Source: Psychromonas sp. SA13A (GTDB taxonomy: Bacteria; Pseudomonadota; Gammaproteobacteria; Enterobacterales; Psychromonadaceae). Taken from it: a stretch of DNA of 64,000 nucleotides. The notes beneath the pieces are model-generated. The model saw only the letters and a program-made list of their open reading frames with translations, was not told the DNA's origin and searched no databases. Shown in pieces: positions 8,374-17,162 of the stretch; the stretch's first letter is position 1, and each line of letters begins with the position of its first letter. Where the stretch lies: positions 248,001 through 312,000 of the forward strand of contig NZ_WTKU01000001.1 in assembly GCF_011378715.1 (NCBI RefSeq). Reading direction: 5' to 3'. Made by a program: the position numbers and the translations under genes.

Positions 8374-9378
8374 ATGATAAATGTTATAAATAAACTTAAA
8401 AAAGAGTGGTTTTTAGTGGGCATGGTGATCGCCATTGCGTTAGCTACAATAACCGCTGAACTTGGTAAATCAGGAGGATTAATTCATCTTGATAAACTTA
8501 CCGGTATCGGTGTTGCGATTGTCTTCTTTTTACATGGTTTAGGGCTTTCCCCTTCTGCGATTAAAGCCGGTGTCAGCAACTGGCGTATGCACATCTACAT
8601 TCAAGCTGCGACGTTTATTGCTTATCCTCTACTTTGGATCATTTTTGGTGATCTATTGCTAGCTTATATGCCAGCAGCATTAGCATTTGGTTTCTGCTAC
8701 TTATTCGTTTTGCCAAGCACTATCTCTTCTTCAGTGGCGATGACCAGTGTTGGTAAAGGTAATGTTCCGGGGGCAATTTTTAATGCCTCATTATCTAGTA
8801 TTCTAGGCATTGTGATCACGCCTCTTTTAATCCAAGCATTCATGGGTTTTGAAGGTGTTGAACTTGATTTAGTCGCTTCTATTACCTCGATTGCTAAGTT
8901 ACTGTTATTACCAATGATCCTAGGGCAATTAGCGAGACCTTTTTTATTAAAATTTGCGGAAAGACATAAATCAGTAGTGAGTAAGGTTGATAAATACGTC
9001 ATTTTATTAATCGTTTATAACGCTTTTTGTGACTCTGTTGCGAACGGCATTTGGAGTTCATTCTCAATGCAAATGTTGATCACCTCGATTGCCATTTGTG
9101 CAGTGGTATTACTGTGTATGGTTCACCTTATTCAATGGGGAGCTCGCCGTTGTCAATTTCAATTAGCCGATGAAGTAGCGGCGGTATTTTGTGGCACTAA
9201 AAAAACACTCGCAGCGGGTATTCCGATGGCGACCGTTATTTTTGGCAGTAATCCCGACTTAGGCATGATCCTATTACCTATCATGCTGTATCACCCGATT
9301 CAGATTTTCTACTGCGCAATACTAGCTAGCCGTTATGCCACTCAAAGTGAACAAGTTAAGACGGCCTCTTCACATTAA
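8374..9378 (+). CDS. SBF-like (bile acid:sodium symporter superfamily, YfeH type) transporter
   Basis: A 334-residue membrane protein with about ten hydrophobic helices. It matches the SBF-like family: VFFLHGLGLSPSAIKAG near residue 50-66, FVLPSTISSSVAMTSVGKGNVPGAIFNA, and a C-terminal GTKKTLAAGIPMATVIFG. Members are thought to couple organic anion transport to sodium; substrates are mostly unknown. Placed between the ureide ABC transporter and the amidase, it may import or export a carboxylate of the pathway such as oxamate or glyoxylate (inference). Confidence 0.8.
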   Translation: MINVINKLKKEWFLVGMVIAIALATITAELGKSGGLIHLDKLTGIGVAIVFFLHGLGLSPSAIKAGVSNWRMHIYIQAATFIAYPLLWIIFGDLLLAYMPAALAFGFCYLFVLPSTISSSVAMTSVGKGNVPGAIFNASLSSILGIVITPLLIQAFMGFEGVELDLVASITSIAKLLLLPMILGQLARPFLLKFAERHKSVVSKVDKYVILLIVYNAFCDSVANGIWSSFSMQMLITSIAICAVVLLCMVHLIQWGARRCQFQLADEVAAVFCGTKKTLAAGIPMATVIFGSNPDLGMILLPIMLYHPIQIFYCAILASRYATQSEQVKTASSH

Positions 9379-9470
9379 GTGTTAAGTAGCTTTAAAGATA
9401 ACAGTAGTAAAAAATAGTGACAAAAAAACAAGGTTAAATAAAGCAGCCTTAAACAGGGAGTACGTTAAAC

Positions 9471-10706
9471 ATGGATCACCTAATAACTAAAGACGCAAGT
9501 GTGTACTGTACACAAGGGCCCGATAATTTAGCGGCAACTGCTGACGGTGAGCTAAGTGGTTTAACCTTCGTGTTTAAAGACCTATTCGATGTCCAAGGTT
9601 ATGTCACAGGAGCAGGTAATCCGGCGTGGTTAGCAAGCCATCAACCAGCGCAGCAAAGTGCGAGTTTAATTGAGCGCTTGTTAGCCAATGGTGCAAGCTG
9701 CGTCGGCCGCGTTCAAACCGATGAGCTTGCTTACAGTTTAAACGGGCAAAATATCCACTATGGTACGCCCGTTAATCCGCTTGCGCCAAACTGCTTACCG
9801 GGAGGATCTTCAAGTGGTAGTGCAGTGGCCGTTGCAAAGGGTGAAGCTGATTTCTCAATCGGCACAGATACTGGCGGTTCAGTGCGCGTTCCTGCCAGTT
9901 ATTGTGGTCTATTTGGTTTACGCCCAACACTTGGGAAAGTGAGCTTAGATAATGCTTTTCAATTATCAAAAAGCTTTGATACCGCAGGCATTTTCAGCCA
10001 AGACTTAAACAAACTAGCGAATGTTTTTTCATTATTAGGTGCTTCAACACAACCGGTAACTGATCCCCAAAAACCGGCAATTACTTTAAAAAAACAAGGA
10101 CAAGTTGCACAAAATTTGTATCTAGATAAAACATTACAGCAACAATTCAGTGCCCAAAGGTTGAGTGTATTAAGCCGTTGGTGCCAACAAGCTAATATCA
10201 CACTGCTAAGCTGTGATCTATTAGCCGACACAGAGCAAACTCTTGATAAGCTGAGTCTATTATTCCGCACTATTCAAGGTTTTGAAATAATTGAGGAGCA
10301 CGAGGCTTGGTTAACAAAACACGGTGACGCCTTAGATCCTTCAATTCTACAACGTGTGATTTGGGCACGTACTATTACGCCCGAACAATATCGTGAAGCT
10401 AAAGTACAACAGCATAATTTTAAACAACAATTACTTAGCCAGTTTAATGATATGCAAGGTTTATGGGTGATACCAACCACTCCATCAGGCCCACCAGCGC
10501 TGACTATGGCAGGTGAAGCACTAGCTGAATATCGGTCGCAATTAATGGGATTAACCAGCATTGCAGGTTTAGCCGGTTTTCCACAGTTACATCTACCGAT
10601 ACAAAACTTACAAGAAGGACCCTGCGGATTTTCATTGATGGGTATCGATAACCAGGAAGCGGATCTGATCAAAACGGGTCTTAGCTTATGGCAAGGAGAG
10701 CAATAA
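9471..10706 (+). CDS. Amidase-signature hydrolase (HpxY/AtzE-like), probable oxalurate or ureide amidase
   Basis: A 411-residue amidase-signature enzyme. The Ser-cisSer-Lys triad is visible: Lys36 in FVFKDLFD, Ser113 in GGSSSGS, and nucleophile Ser137 in GTDTGGSVRVPAS. In Klebsiella hpx clusters a related amidase (HpxY) accompanies the oxamate hydrolase HpxW and acts after ureidoglycine aminotransferase; the same grouping is seen here. HpxY works with a small HpxX/AtzG-type partner, and no such gene fits in the 92-bp gap upstream or elsewhere nearby. The start is at 9471 after AGGGAG. Substrate is inferred from context. Confidence 0.78.
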   Translation: MDHLITKDASVYCTQGPDNLAATADGELSGLTFVFKDLFDVQGYVTGAGNPAWLASHQPAQQSASLIERLLANGASCVGRVQTDELAYSLNGQNIHYGTPVNPLAPNCLPGGSSSGSAVAVAKGEADFSIGTDTGGSVRVPASYCGLFGLRPTLGKVSLDNAFQLSKSFDTAGIFSQDLNKLANVFSLLGASTQPVTDPQKPAITLKKQGQVAQNLYLDKTLQQQFSAQRLSVLSRWCQQANITLLSCDLLADTEQTLDKLSLLFRTIQGFEIIEEHEAWLTKHGDALDPSILQRVIWARTITPEQYREAKVQQHNFKQQLLSQFNDMQGLWVIPTTPSGPPALTMAGEALAEYRSQLMGLTSIAGLAGFPQLHLPIQNLQEGPCGFSLMGIDNQEADLIKTGLSLWQGEQ

Positions 10707-10708
10707 CG

Positions 10709-12301
10709 ATGACATTTCAAACTTCATTTACCGCACCACATTACAAAGCAGCACAAGCCGGACAAGCAGTATTAGATGCCGGCGGAACGGCTAGCGAAGC
10801 AATGGTGGCAGCGGCGGCGATGGTGTCAGTGCAATATCCACACATGAATAGTATTGGTGGAGATGGTTTCTGGTTAATTTGTAAAGCAGGGGAAAAACCG
10901 GTCGCAATTGATGCCTGCGGTGGTGCAGCGCTAAATATTGATGTGGAAAGTTACCGACAGCAAGCGGATGAATTACCAGAAAGTGGTGGTAAATCAGCAA
11001 TAACCATGGCGGGTACGGTTGCAGGTTGGCAACAAGCTCTTAAGTTAGATAGCAGTGGGCTCAATGGTAAAGCGATGCCTTTAAATAGGCTACTTAAACC
11101 TGCTATTGATGCCGCTGAACAAGGAATTGAAATCACCCAAAGTTTGGTTGATGCCAGTGAAAAAACGCTGTCTCGTTTAAGTCATTTAGCTAATTTTGCA
11201 GCGCGTTTTTTGGATCAAGATGAAGTCTTAAAAGTAGGTGAAAGCCTCATTAATCAACCATTGGCAGATACCTTTAAACATTTAGCTGAGAAGGGTTTAG
11301 ATGACTTTTATCGAGGTGAGCTTGCCAAACAAATGGCGGATGAACTTGCTGATGCCGGCAGCCCGTTAACGTTGAATGATTTTAACCAGTACCAAGCCAC
11401 GGTATCAACGCCGTTAACGGTGGATATCTCTAAGGGTAGTTTATATAACTTAGATGCACCCACTCAAGGTTTAGCGTCATTATTAATCTTAGCAATTTAC
11501 GACCGTTTAGTGGATCAAGTGACCTCTGAAGTTGAACATATTCATCTGTTAGTAGAAGCAACTAAACAAGCCTTTATCATTCGCGATCAGCAAATCACCG
11601 ATCCCGCGTACCTAGATGTACCTTTGCAGCAATTATTAAATGACGATGTGATAAAAAAATGTGCAGCTAATATCTCTTTTGAACAAGCATTACCTTGGCC
11701 ACATGTCGCAAAACCCGGTGATACAGTATGGATGGGAGCATCGGATCAATACGGCACCATGGTCAGTTTTATTCAAAGTATTTACTGGGAGTTTGGTTCA
11801 GGCGTAGTACTACCAAGCAGTGGTATTACATGGAATATTCGCGGTAAAAGTTTCAGCCTTGACGCAAATCATCACAACGTACTTGCTGCAGGTAAAAAAC
11901 CATTCCATACCTTAAATCCAGCCTATGCAGAGCTCAAGGATGGACGTCGTTTTGTTTACGGTTCAATGGGCGGTGAAGGACAACCACAAACGCAAGCTTG
12001 TTTATTTAGCCGCCACCTTTATCAAGGCATAAGTTTAGCGGCTTCAGTTTCAAAACCTCGTTGGTTGCTAGGGAGAACTTGGGGTGACAGCAGCAATAAC
12101 TTACGAGTAGAAAATCAACTTTACAAACAACACGGTGCCACCTTAAGAGCGCTGGGTCACGATATAACAATAGTGGCTGATAATAATGAATTAATGGGGC
12201 ACGCAGGTGCCATTATGCTCGATAAAAACGGGAAAGCAGCAGCAACTAGCGATCCTCGTAGTGATGGGCAAAGTTTACTTGGAGAAAAAAATGACCACTA
12301 A
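10709..12301 (+). CDS. hpxW: Gamma-glutamyltransferase-family Ntn hydrolase, probable oxamate amidohydrolase (HpxW-like)
   Basis: A 530-residue GGT-fold precursor. Self-cleavage is expected before Thr350 in the segment DQYGTMVSF, which generates the new N-terminal nucleophile. The small subunit carries GSMGGEGQPQTQ. Unlike true gamma-glutamyltransferases it has no signal peptide, as expected for the cytosolic oxamate amidohydrolase HpxW of urate-degrading Klebsiella, which makes oxalate and ammonia from oxamate. An ATG at 10709 after GGAGAG is preferred over one at 10688 inside the amidase gene. The stop overlaps the aminotransferase start by 11 bp. The exact substrate is inferred from its neighbours. 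Confidence 0.82.
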   Translation: MTFQTSFTAPHYKAAQAGQAVLDAGGTASEAMVAAAAMVSVQYPHMNSIGGDGFWLICKAGEKPVAIDACGGAALNIDVESYRQQADELPESGGKSAITMAGTVAGWQQALKLDSSGLNGKAMPLNRLLKPAIDAAEQGIEITQSLVDASEKTLSRLSHLANFAARFLDQDEVLKVGESLINQPLADTFKHLAEKGLDDFYRGELAKQMADELADAGSPLTLNDFNQYQATVSTPLTVDISKGSLYNLDAPTQGLASLLILAIYDRLVDQVTSEVEHIHLLVEATKQAFIIRDQQITDPAYLDVPLQQLLNDDVIKKCAANISFEQALPWPHVAKPGDTVWMGASDQYGTMVSFIQSIYWEFGSGVVLPSSGITWNIRGKSFSLDANHHNVLAAGKKPFHTLNPAYAELKDGRRFVYGSMGGEGQPQTQACLFSRHLYQGISLAASVSKPRWLLGRTWGDSSNNLRVENQLYKQHGATLRALGHDITIVADNNELMGHAGAIMLDKNGKAAATSDPRSDGQSLLGEKNDH

Positions 12302-13523
12302 ATCCCTATTTGAAACACTTAACCCGCCAGTTCGTTTATTAATGGGGCCGGGACCAATCAATGCGTATCCACGTGTTCATCAAGCTATTTCTAGTGCATT
12401 AATCGGTCAATACGATCCGGTCATGACAGGTTACATGAATCAAGTGCAATCCCTATACCGTGGTGTGCTTGAAACCGAAAACCAACAAACGATGTTAGTT
12501 GATGGTACTGCACGTGCAGGTATCGAAGCGGTATTGGTTTCCATTTTACAACCTGGCGATAAAGTATTAATTCCAGTGATTGGCCGCTTTGGACACTTAT
12601 TGTGTGAAATTGCACAGCGTGTTGGTGCCGTTGTTAAAACCATCGATATTGAATGGGGTGAAGTTTGCCCGCCAGAATTAGTAGAACAAGCAATTAAAGA
12701 GTTCCAACCGAAACTATTAGCAACGGTACAAGGTGATACCTCTACCACCATGAATCAACCGCTTGCTGAAATAGGTGAAATTTGTCAACGCCATGGCGTT
12801 TTATTCTACTGTGATGCAACTGCCTCTATTGCAGGCAATGAACTGAAGATGGATGAGTGGCACTTAGATGCAGTTTCAGTTGGTCTACAAAAATGTTTAG
12901 GTGGTCCATCGGGTAGCGCACCTATTAGCCTAAGCGACCAATGTGCAGAAGTTATCAACCGTCGTAAACACGTTGAAGCAGGGATTAAAGCAGACCATCA
13001 TACTGCCGGTACCGATATTAGAATTCAGTCTAACTATTTTGATTTAGCCATGGTAATGGATTATTGGGGGCCAGAACGTTTAAACCACCATACCGAAGCC
13101 ACCAGCATGTTATATGCAGCACGAGAATGTGCGCGTATTTACCTTGAAGAAGGCAGTGAAAATGTTATTGCTCGTCATAAACAAGCTGGTGATGCAATGG
13201 CAATGGGTTTGAAAGCAATGGGATTAACATTGTTCGGTAATCAACAATTTAAAATGAATAACGTGGTCGGTGTTTATATTCCAGATGGCATTGACGGTGA
13301 CAAAGTACGACAAGAGTTATTGTTATGTTTTGGCATTGAAATTGGTACTTCCTTTGGCCCTCTACATGGCAAGATCTGGCGCATTGGAACGATGGGCTTT
13401 AACGCTCGCCAAGAGTGTGTGTTAACAACATTAGCGGCACTAGAGTCGATCTTATTAAAATACAAAGCTGGCATTCAGCCTGGTCAAGCAGTCACTACTG
13501 CAATGCAGTATTACACTGTTTAA
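12291..13523 (+). CDS. pucG: (S)-ureidoglycine:glyoxylate aminotransferase (PucG/HpxJ-like)
   Basis: A 410-residue class V PLP aminotransferase of the alanine-glyoxylate type. It has the N-terminal LLMGPGPINAYPRV glyoxylate-binding stretch and the PLP Lys201 in VGLQKCLGGPSG. In purine catabolism this family converts (S)-ureidoglycine and glyoxylate to oxalurate and glycine. It lies directly before the allantoate amidohydrolase that makes ureidoglycine and after the oxamate and amide hydrolases that would act on its product line. The ATG at 12291 has GGAGAAAAAA upstream and overlaps the preceding gene; an upstream in-frame ATG at 12207 is inside that gene. Confidence 0.87.
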   Translation: MTTKSLFETLNPPVRLLMGPGPINAYPRVHQAISSALIGQYDPVMTGYMNQVQSLYRGVLETENQQTMLVDGTARAGIEAVLVSILQPGDKVLIPVIGRFGHLLCEIAQRVGAVVKTIDIEWGEVCPPELVEQAIKEFQPKLLATVQGDTSTTMNQPLAEIGEICQRHGVLFYCDATASIAGNELKMDEWHLDAVSVGLQKCLGGPSGSAPISLSDQCAEVINRRKHVEAGIKADHHTAGTDIRIQSNYFDLAMVMDYWGPERLNHHTEATSMLYAARECARIYLEEGSENVIARHKQAGDAMAMGLKAMGLTLFGNQQFKMNNVVGVYIPDGIDGDKVRQELLLCFGIEIGTSFGPLHGKIWRIGTMGFNARQECVLTTLAALESILLKYKAGIQPGQAVTTAMQYYTV

Positions 13524-13534
13524 AAGGAGCCTTT

Positions 13535-14767
13535 ATGTCCCAGACTACAACAAATGACGGTGCGCAAAAAATCATGCAATGGGCGGATCACCTCGCCACA
13601 TTCACGGCCATGCAAGGCGGTTTGCTTCGTGCTTATTTAACAGCAGAGCATAAACTAGCGCATCAACAAATTGAACAGTGGATGCAACAAGCTGGCCTAC
13701 AAACTTGGGAAGATAGTGTCGGAAACCAATGGGGACGTAAGCTATCTGCTAATCCAACATTACCCACTGTATTAATAGGTTCTCACAGCGATACCGTAGC
13801 CAATGCGGGTAAATATGATGGTAACTTAGGTGTGCTACTTGCAATTGAAGCAATGACGCAATTAATGGATCAAGAATTGCCCTTTCATGTTGATATTGTA
13901 GCCTTTGCAGATGAAGAAGGTACACGATTCAATACTACCCTGATTGGATCTAGTGCAACTGCCGGCTGCTTTAAGCCAGAATGGTTAGCCATCACTGATA
14001 ACCAAGGCATTAGCATGGCACAAGCGATGACTGATTTTGGTTTAGATCCGATGCGAGCAGGCCAAGATAAACGCAATGCCGATGATATCTTAGCGTATTT
14101 AGAAGTACATATTGAGCAAGGTCCGGTACTAGAAGATCTCAATTTACCGGTGGGAGTTGTAACTGGTATTGCCGGTGCAAAACGCTATCAATTCAAACTT
14201 AAAGGCATGGCTGGTCATGCTGGCACAGTACCCTTAGCATTACGTAAAGATGCTATGTCAGGTGCCGCACAAATGATTGGTATGATTGAGCAATTTGCCT
14301 TTGACCATGGCATTGTCGCTACCGTTGGACGCTGCGATGTGTTTCCTGGTGCAGTGAATGTGATTGCAGGTGAAGTACATTTCACCGTCGATATTCGCAG
14401 TCAATCTCAGTCAACTTTAGAGAGTTGTTGTGAAAAGCTATTACAGAATTTAACTGATATTGCCGACAAACGTCAACTGACCTTAACACATGAAAAACTT
14501 TACCAAGCAGAAGCAGTTTTATGCAGTGATGATCTACAACAAAAATGGGGTGAAGTGGTTGAAAAGCATACTCAAAAAACACCTTGTTTTCTATCAAGTG
14601 GTGCAGGTCATGATGCCATGGTGATCACCAATATTGCAGATATCGCCATGTTGTTTGTACGCTGTGAAAAAGGGATTAGTCATAACCCTAGAGAACAGGT
14701 GATGGTTTCCGATGTCGCCGTAGCCTTGGATTGTTTAATCGATATGGTTAAAAAACTTGCTGCGTAA
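13535..14767 (+). CDS. Allantoate amidohydrolase (M20 family; AllC/HpxK-like)
   Basis: A 410-residue M20/hydantoinase-carbamoylase family metalloenzyme. Metal-site motifs are in order: GSHSDTVANAGKYDGNLG, ADEEGTRF, LEVHIEQGPVLE and the C-terminal SSGAGHDAM. The central dimerisation domain contains AGHAGTVPLALRKDA. It hydrolyses allantoate to (S)-ureidoglycine, CO2 and ammonia. A ureidoglycolate or N-carbamoyl amino acid hydrolase is the alternative, but adjacency to the ureidoglycine aminotransferase supports allantoate. The ATG at 13535 follows AAAGGAGC and is preferred over 13415, which is inside the upstream gene. A strong terminator follows 40 bp later. Confidence 0.87.
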   Translation: MSQTTTNDGAQKIMQWADHLATFTAMQGGLLRAYLTAEHKLAHQQIEQWMQQAGLQTWEDSVGNQWGRKLSANPTLPTVLIGSHSDTVANAGKYDGNLGVLLAIEAMTQLMDQELPFHVDIVAFADEEGTRFNTTLIGSSATAGCFKPEWLAITDNQGISMAQAMTDFGLDPMRAGQDKRNADDILAYLEVHIEQGPVLEDLNLPVGVVTGIAGAKRYQFKLKGMAGHAGTVPLALRKDAMSGAAQMIGMIEQFAFDHGIVATVGRCDVFPGAVNVIAGEVHFTVDIRSQSQSTLESCCEKLLQNLTDIADKRQLTLTHEKLYQAEAVLCSDDLQQKWGEVVEKHTQKTPCFLSSGAGHDAMVITNIADIAMLFVRCEKGISHNPREQVMVSDVAVALDCLIDMVKKLAA

Positions 14768-14808
14768 GCTTTTTCATTTCTAAATTCGCATAGCAAAAAA
14801 AGAGATAA

Positions 14809-14846
14809 AAAAGAGCACTTAAATACCTTATTTAAGTGCTCTTTTA
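14809..14846 (+). terminator. Rho-independent terminator of the ureide operon
   Basis: A perfect 15-bp stem with arms at 14811-14825 and 14829-14843 (AAGAGCACTTAAATA and its complement) closes over a 3-nt loop and runs into T-rich sequence. The upstream A-run would also make it work on the other strand. It ends the transcript that begins at the sigma-54 promoter at 4545. Confidence 0.85.
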
Positions 14847-14855
14847 TTAGTCACC

Positions 14856-15440
14856 TAAAAGGTTAAAACCATCGGCTTTAGCCGGTCAGCTTTAGCTATA
14901 ATCTCTCTATTCGTGTTAGGAGGTAGTTATGGATTATAGATATGGCAGCCATACAGTTTTTAAAATTCAATACCACTTTGTTTTTGTGACTAAATATAGA
15001 TATCAAGTATTACAAGGGGATGTTGGTTTAAAAGTAAGAGAATTAGTTCGGCAAACATGTAATGCCTTTGAAATTGAGATTTTAAAAGGCGTTGTGAGTA
15101 AGGATCATGTTCATCTTTTAGTTTCAGCGCCACCGAATATGGCGCCCAGTGAAATAATGAGAAGAATTAAAGGGCGTTCATCTGCTAAATTATTTGAAAG
15201 TTTCCCGGATCTAAAAAAAAGATATTGGGGTCGTCATTTCTGGGCTAGGGGATATTTTTGTGTCACATCAGGAGATGTTACCGAAGAAATGATTAAGGAA
15301 TATCTAGAGCACCACTTTGAAGTTAAAGGTGACGACAATTTTAGAACGGAAGGTTAATTCAACGGGTCTTTGACCCGTATCCGGACTTTAGTCCGTAAAA
15401 CTAACCCACCTACTTTAGTAGGTGGTTGTTGAGTTCAATA
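14856..15440 (+). mobile_element. IS200/IS605-family insertion sequence (TnpA only)
   Basis: A single tnpA flanked by short imperfect hairpins rather than inverted terminal repeats, as usual for single-strand transposons. Left end: CGGCTTTAGCCG at 14873-14884 and AGCTTTAGCT at 14888-14897. Right end: stems at 15362-15378, 15382-15395 and 15406-15425. There is no tnpB. It sits between the ureide operon terminator and puuE and breaks no gene. The exact ends are approximate. Confidence 0.8.
14929..15357 (+). CDS. tnpA: IS200/IS605-family transposase TnpA (HUH Y1)
   Basis: A 142-residue Y1 transposase. The HUH pair is His60-Val-His62 in KDHVHLLVS and the nucleophilic tyrosine is probably Tyr125 in IKEYLEHH. 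Other family marks are FKIQYHFVFVTKYR near the start and RYWGRHFWARGYF. It catalyses peel-and-paste transposition of single-stranded DNA, recognising the flanking hairpins. The length is normal and the frame is open, with AGGAGG before the ATG, so it is probably functional. Confidence 0.95.
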   Translation: MDYRYGSHTVFKIQYHFVFVTKYRYQVLQGDVGLKVRELVRQTCNAFEIEILKGVVSKDHVHLLVSAPPNMAPSEIMRRIKGRSSAKLFESFPDLKKRYWGRHFWARGYFCVTSGDVTEEMIKEYLEHHFEVKGDDNFRTEG

Positions 15441-15472
15441 CAATAACTAAAACTTTAATAAACTCAAATACA

Positions 15473-16405
15473 CTAGTCGATACAAGGATGGTTTGCTATC
15501 CAATGTTGTGCAATCTCATCACGTCGTGCAACCCAAACATCATCATGTGACTGTACATAATCTAAAAATTTCTTCAGCGCCATAAAACGACTTGGCTTCC
15601 CTATTACTCGGCAATGCAAACCAATAGACATCATTTTAGGTTTGCTGTCACCTTCAGCATATAGACAATCAAAGCTATCTTTTAAATATTGGAAAAACTC
15701 TTCACCATGGCTAAAACCATAGGGAGAAGAAAAACGCATGTCGTTGTTATCTAACGTATAAGGAATGACTAAGTGTGGACGAGTTTCCTCTCCATCTTCA
15801 TCGCTAGGTACTTGCACCCAAAAAGGAAGATCATCACCATAATAATCAGAGTCATACAACATGCCTCTCTGCTCTGCAACCAAACCGCGAGTATTAGGTG
15901 AGTCACGCCCTGTATACCATCCTAGTGGACGCGATCCTGTTAGATCTTCGATGATATCCAATGCTTGATGCATATGCTCACGTTCTTCTTCAATCGGCGT
16001 ATGTTGATAATGAAGCCACTTTAAACCATGACAAGCGATCTCATGACCATCTTCAATAATCGCTTGGGTTACTTCTGGATTACGCTGTAAAGCAGTTGCT
16101 ACGCCAAAAACAGTTAATGGTAAATCACGTAATTTGAATTCGTTAAGAATACGCCACACACCTGCTCTAGAACCATATTCATATAATGATTCCATACTCA
16201 TGTGACGCTCTGGATAAGCTTCAGCACCCGCGATTTCAGACAAAAAGGTTTCAGAGTGCGGGTCACCATGCAACACACAATTCTCCCCACCCTCTTCATA
16301 GTTGAGCACAAACTGAACCGCTATCTTAGCGCCATTAGGCCAATTTGCATCGGGCACATTATCTCTTCCATAACCGATGTAATCACGAGGATTATTGATA
16401 CTCAT
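15473..16405 (-). CDS. puuE: Allantoinase PuuE (polysaccharide-deacetylase family)
   Basis: A 310-residue protein of the metal-independent allantoinase type, built on a NodB/deacetylase barrel and not related to the classical AllB metalloenzyme. Marks are RDYIGYGRDVPDANWPNGAK-like N-terminus, VLNYEEGGENC, GHEIACHGLKWLHY and GWYTGRDSPNTRGLV. It opens (S)-allantoin to allantoate, the substrate of the amidohydrolase encoded on the other side of the IS. It is transcribed away from the permease gene at 17201, on the opposite strand to the ureide operon. Confidence 0.93.
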   Translation of the reverse strand: MSINNPRDYIGYGRDNVPDANWPNGAKIAVQFVLNYEEGGENCVLHGDPHSETFLSEIAGAEAYPERHMSMESLYEYGSRAGVWRILNEFKLRDLPLTVFGVATALQRNPEVTQAIIEDGHEIACHGLKWLHYQHTPIEEEREHMHQALDIIEDLTGSRPLGWYTGRDSPNTRGLVAEQRGMLYDSDYYGDDLPFWVQVPSDEDGEETRPHLVIPYTLDNNDMRFSSPYGFSHGEEFFQYLKDSFDCLYAEGDSKPKMMSIGLHCRVIGKPSRFMALKKFLDYVQSHDDVWVARRDEIAQHWIANHPCID

Positions 16406-17131
16406 TTATTAACCTTCCTTAGTTTTATTATTTTCTAGATTCGCATAATAAGTTTGCTTTATTTATTAATACCATAGCTTATAAAAATTTATAAGGTCTG
16501 GTTTTATTATAAAGACTCTTTTTGCTGTTCGCCGGTCATGATAGTCGGCACCACTGACATACCAACACGTAGTTGGAAATCTGTGCTTTGTGCTTCAGCA
16601 ATAATAAAACCGGCTGAATATAAGCATCGTTTATAAATTGACTACTCGAATCGAATTTAGGCTTATAAGCTGAAGAGCAACGAAGATAGTTGCCTCACGA
16701 CTTCCCCACTAGGTGCTGATTCCTCCCACTATTTTAAATATAAGATGTCGTTATAACATTCGATAAGGGCTAACCATTTAAGGAGTAAATACTTATTTTT
16801 ATACCTGTCGAGGCACATTAACGAAGTTGATTCTTATAAAGATCAATATATTACGCCTTGTATTGAGGTCCGTGTTAGCTATCAATAACGCATCTTTCAT
16901 TGGTAACGGGTATAGGATGTTATGTAAATATACATTAGCAAGCATAACTAAGATTGTACAAAACCATGGTAACAAGTGAACACTATAAAAAATAAACTTC
17001 CAATAACCTGCTCAATTAAAGTGCAACTAGTGCACCAAAAATGTATTAACTGCATTTACTATTTTTCACATTTAAACGGATAAAAACTTTAATTCATTGT
17101 TTTTAAATGACTTTATAAAGCCCTCTTTAAG
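16406..17131. other. Long intergenic region with a minus-strand relic of an efflux-type membrane fusion protein
   Basis: This region separates puuE from the permease promoter. At 16507-16617 the minus strand encodes about 36 residues ending at a stop (AGFIIAEAQSTDFQLRVGMS then VVPTI), resembling the C-terminus of a HlyD/EmrA-type membrane fusion protein. No start, ribosome site or upstream continuation is visible, so it is a gene remnant. The rest (16620-17130) shows no supported gene; it must hold the puuE promoter and any activator sites for the sigma-54 promoter. Confidence 0.45.
16507..16617 (-). pseudogene. Degraded C-terminal fragment resembling a HlyD/EmrA-type membrane fusion protein
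   Basis: An open stretch of about 36 codons ends in TAA (plus-strand TTA at 16507-16509). It contains LRVGMSVVPTI, typical of the C-terminal beta-barrel of membrane fusion proteins. Nothing upstream continues the frame. It marks an old deletion or rearrangement between puuE and the permease. The family assignment is by motif memory and tentative. Confidence 0.4.
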
Positions 17132-17147
17132 TGGCACGATCGTTGCA
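17132..17147 (+). promoter_or_regulatory. Sigma-54 (RpoN) promoter of the urate/xanthine permease gene
   Basis: TGGCAC at 17132-17137, GATCG, then TTGCA at 17143-17147: an excellent -24/-12 element. The expected start is near 17158, leaving a leader of about 43 nt. Fifteen of the 16 bases match the promoter at 4545-4560, so the two transcription units are very probably activated together. Confidence 0.88.
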
Positions 17148-17162
17148 AAAATTAACTTACAA

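Noticed and set aside
14897-14902. TATAAT as promoter of the IS transposase
   Set aside because: No acceptable -35 element at the right distance, and it overlaps the left-end hairpin.
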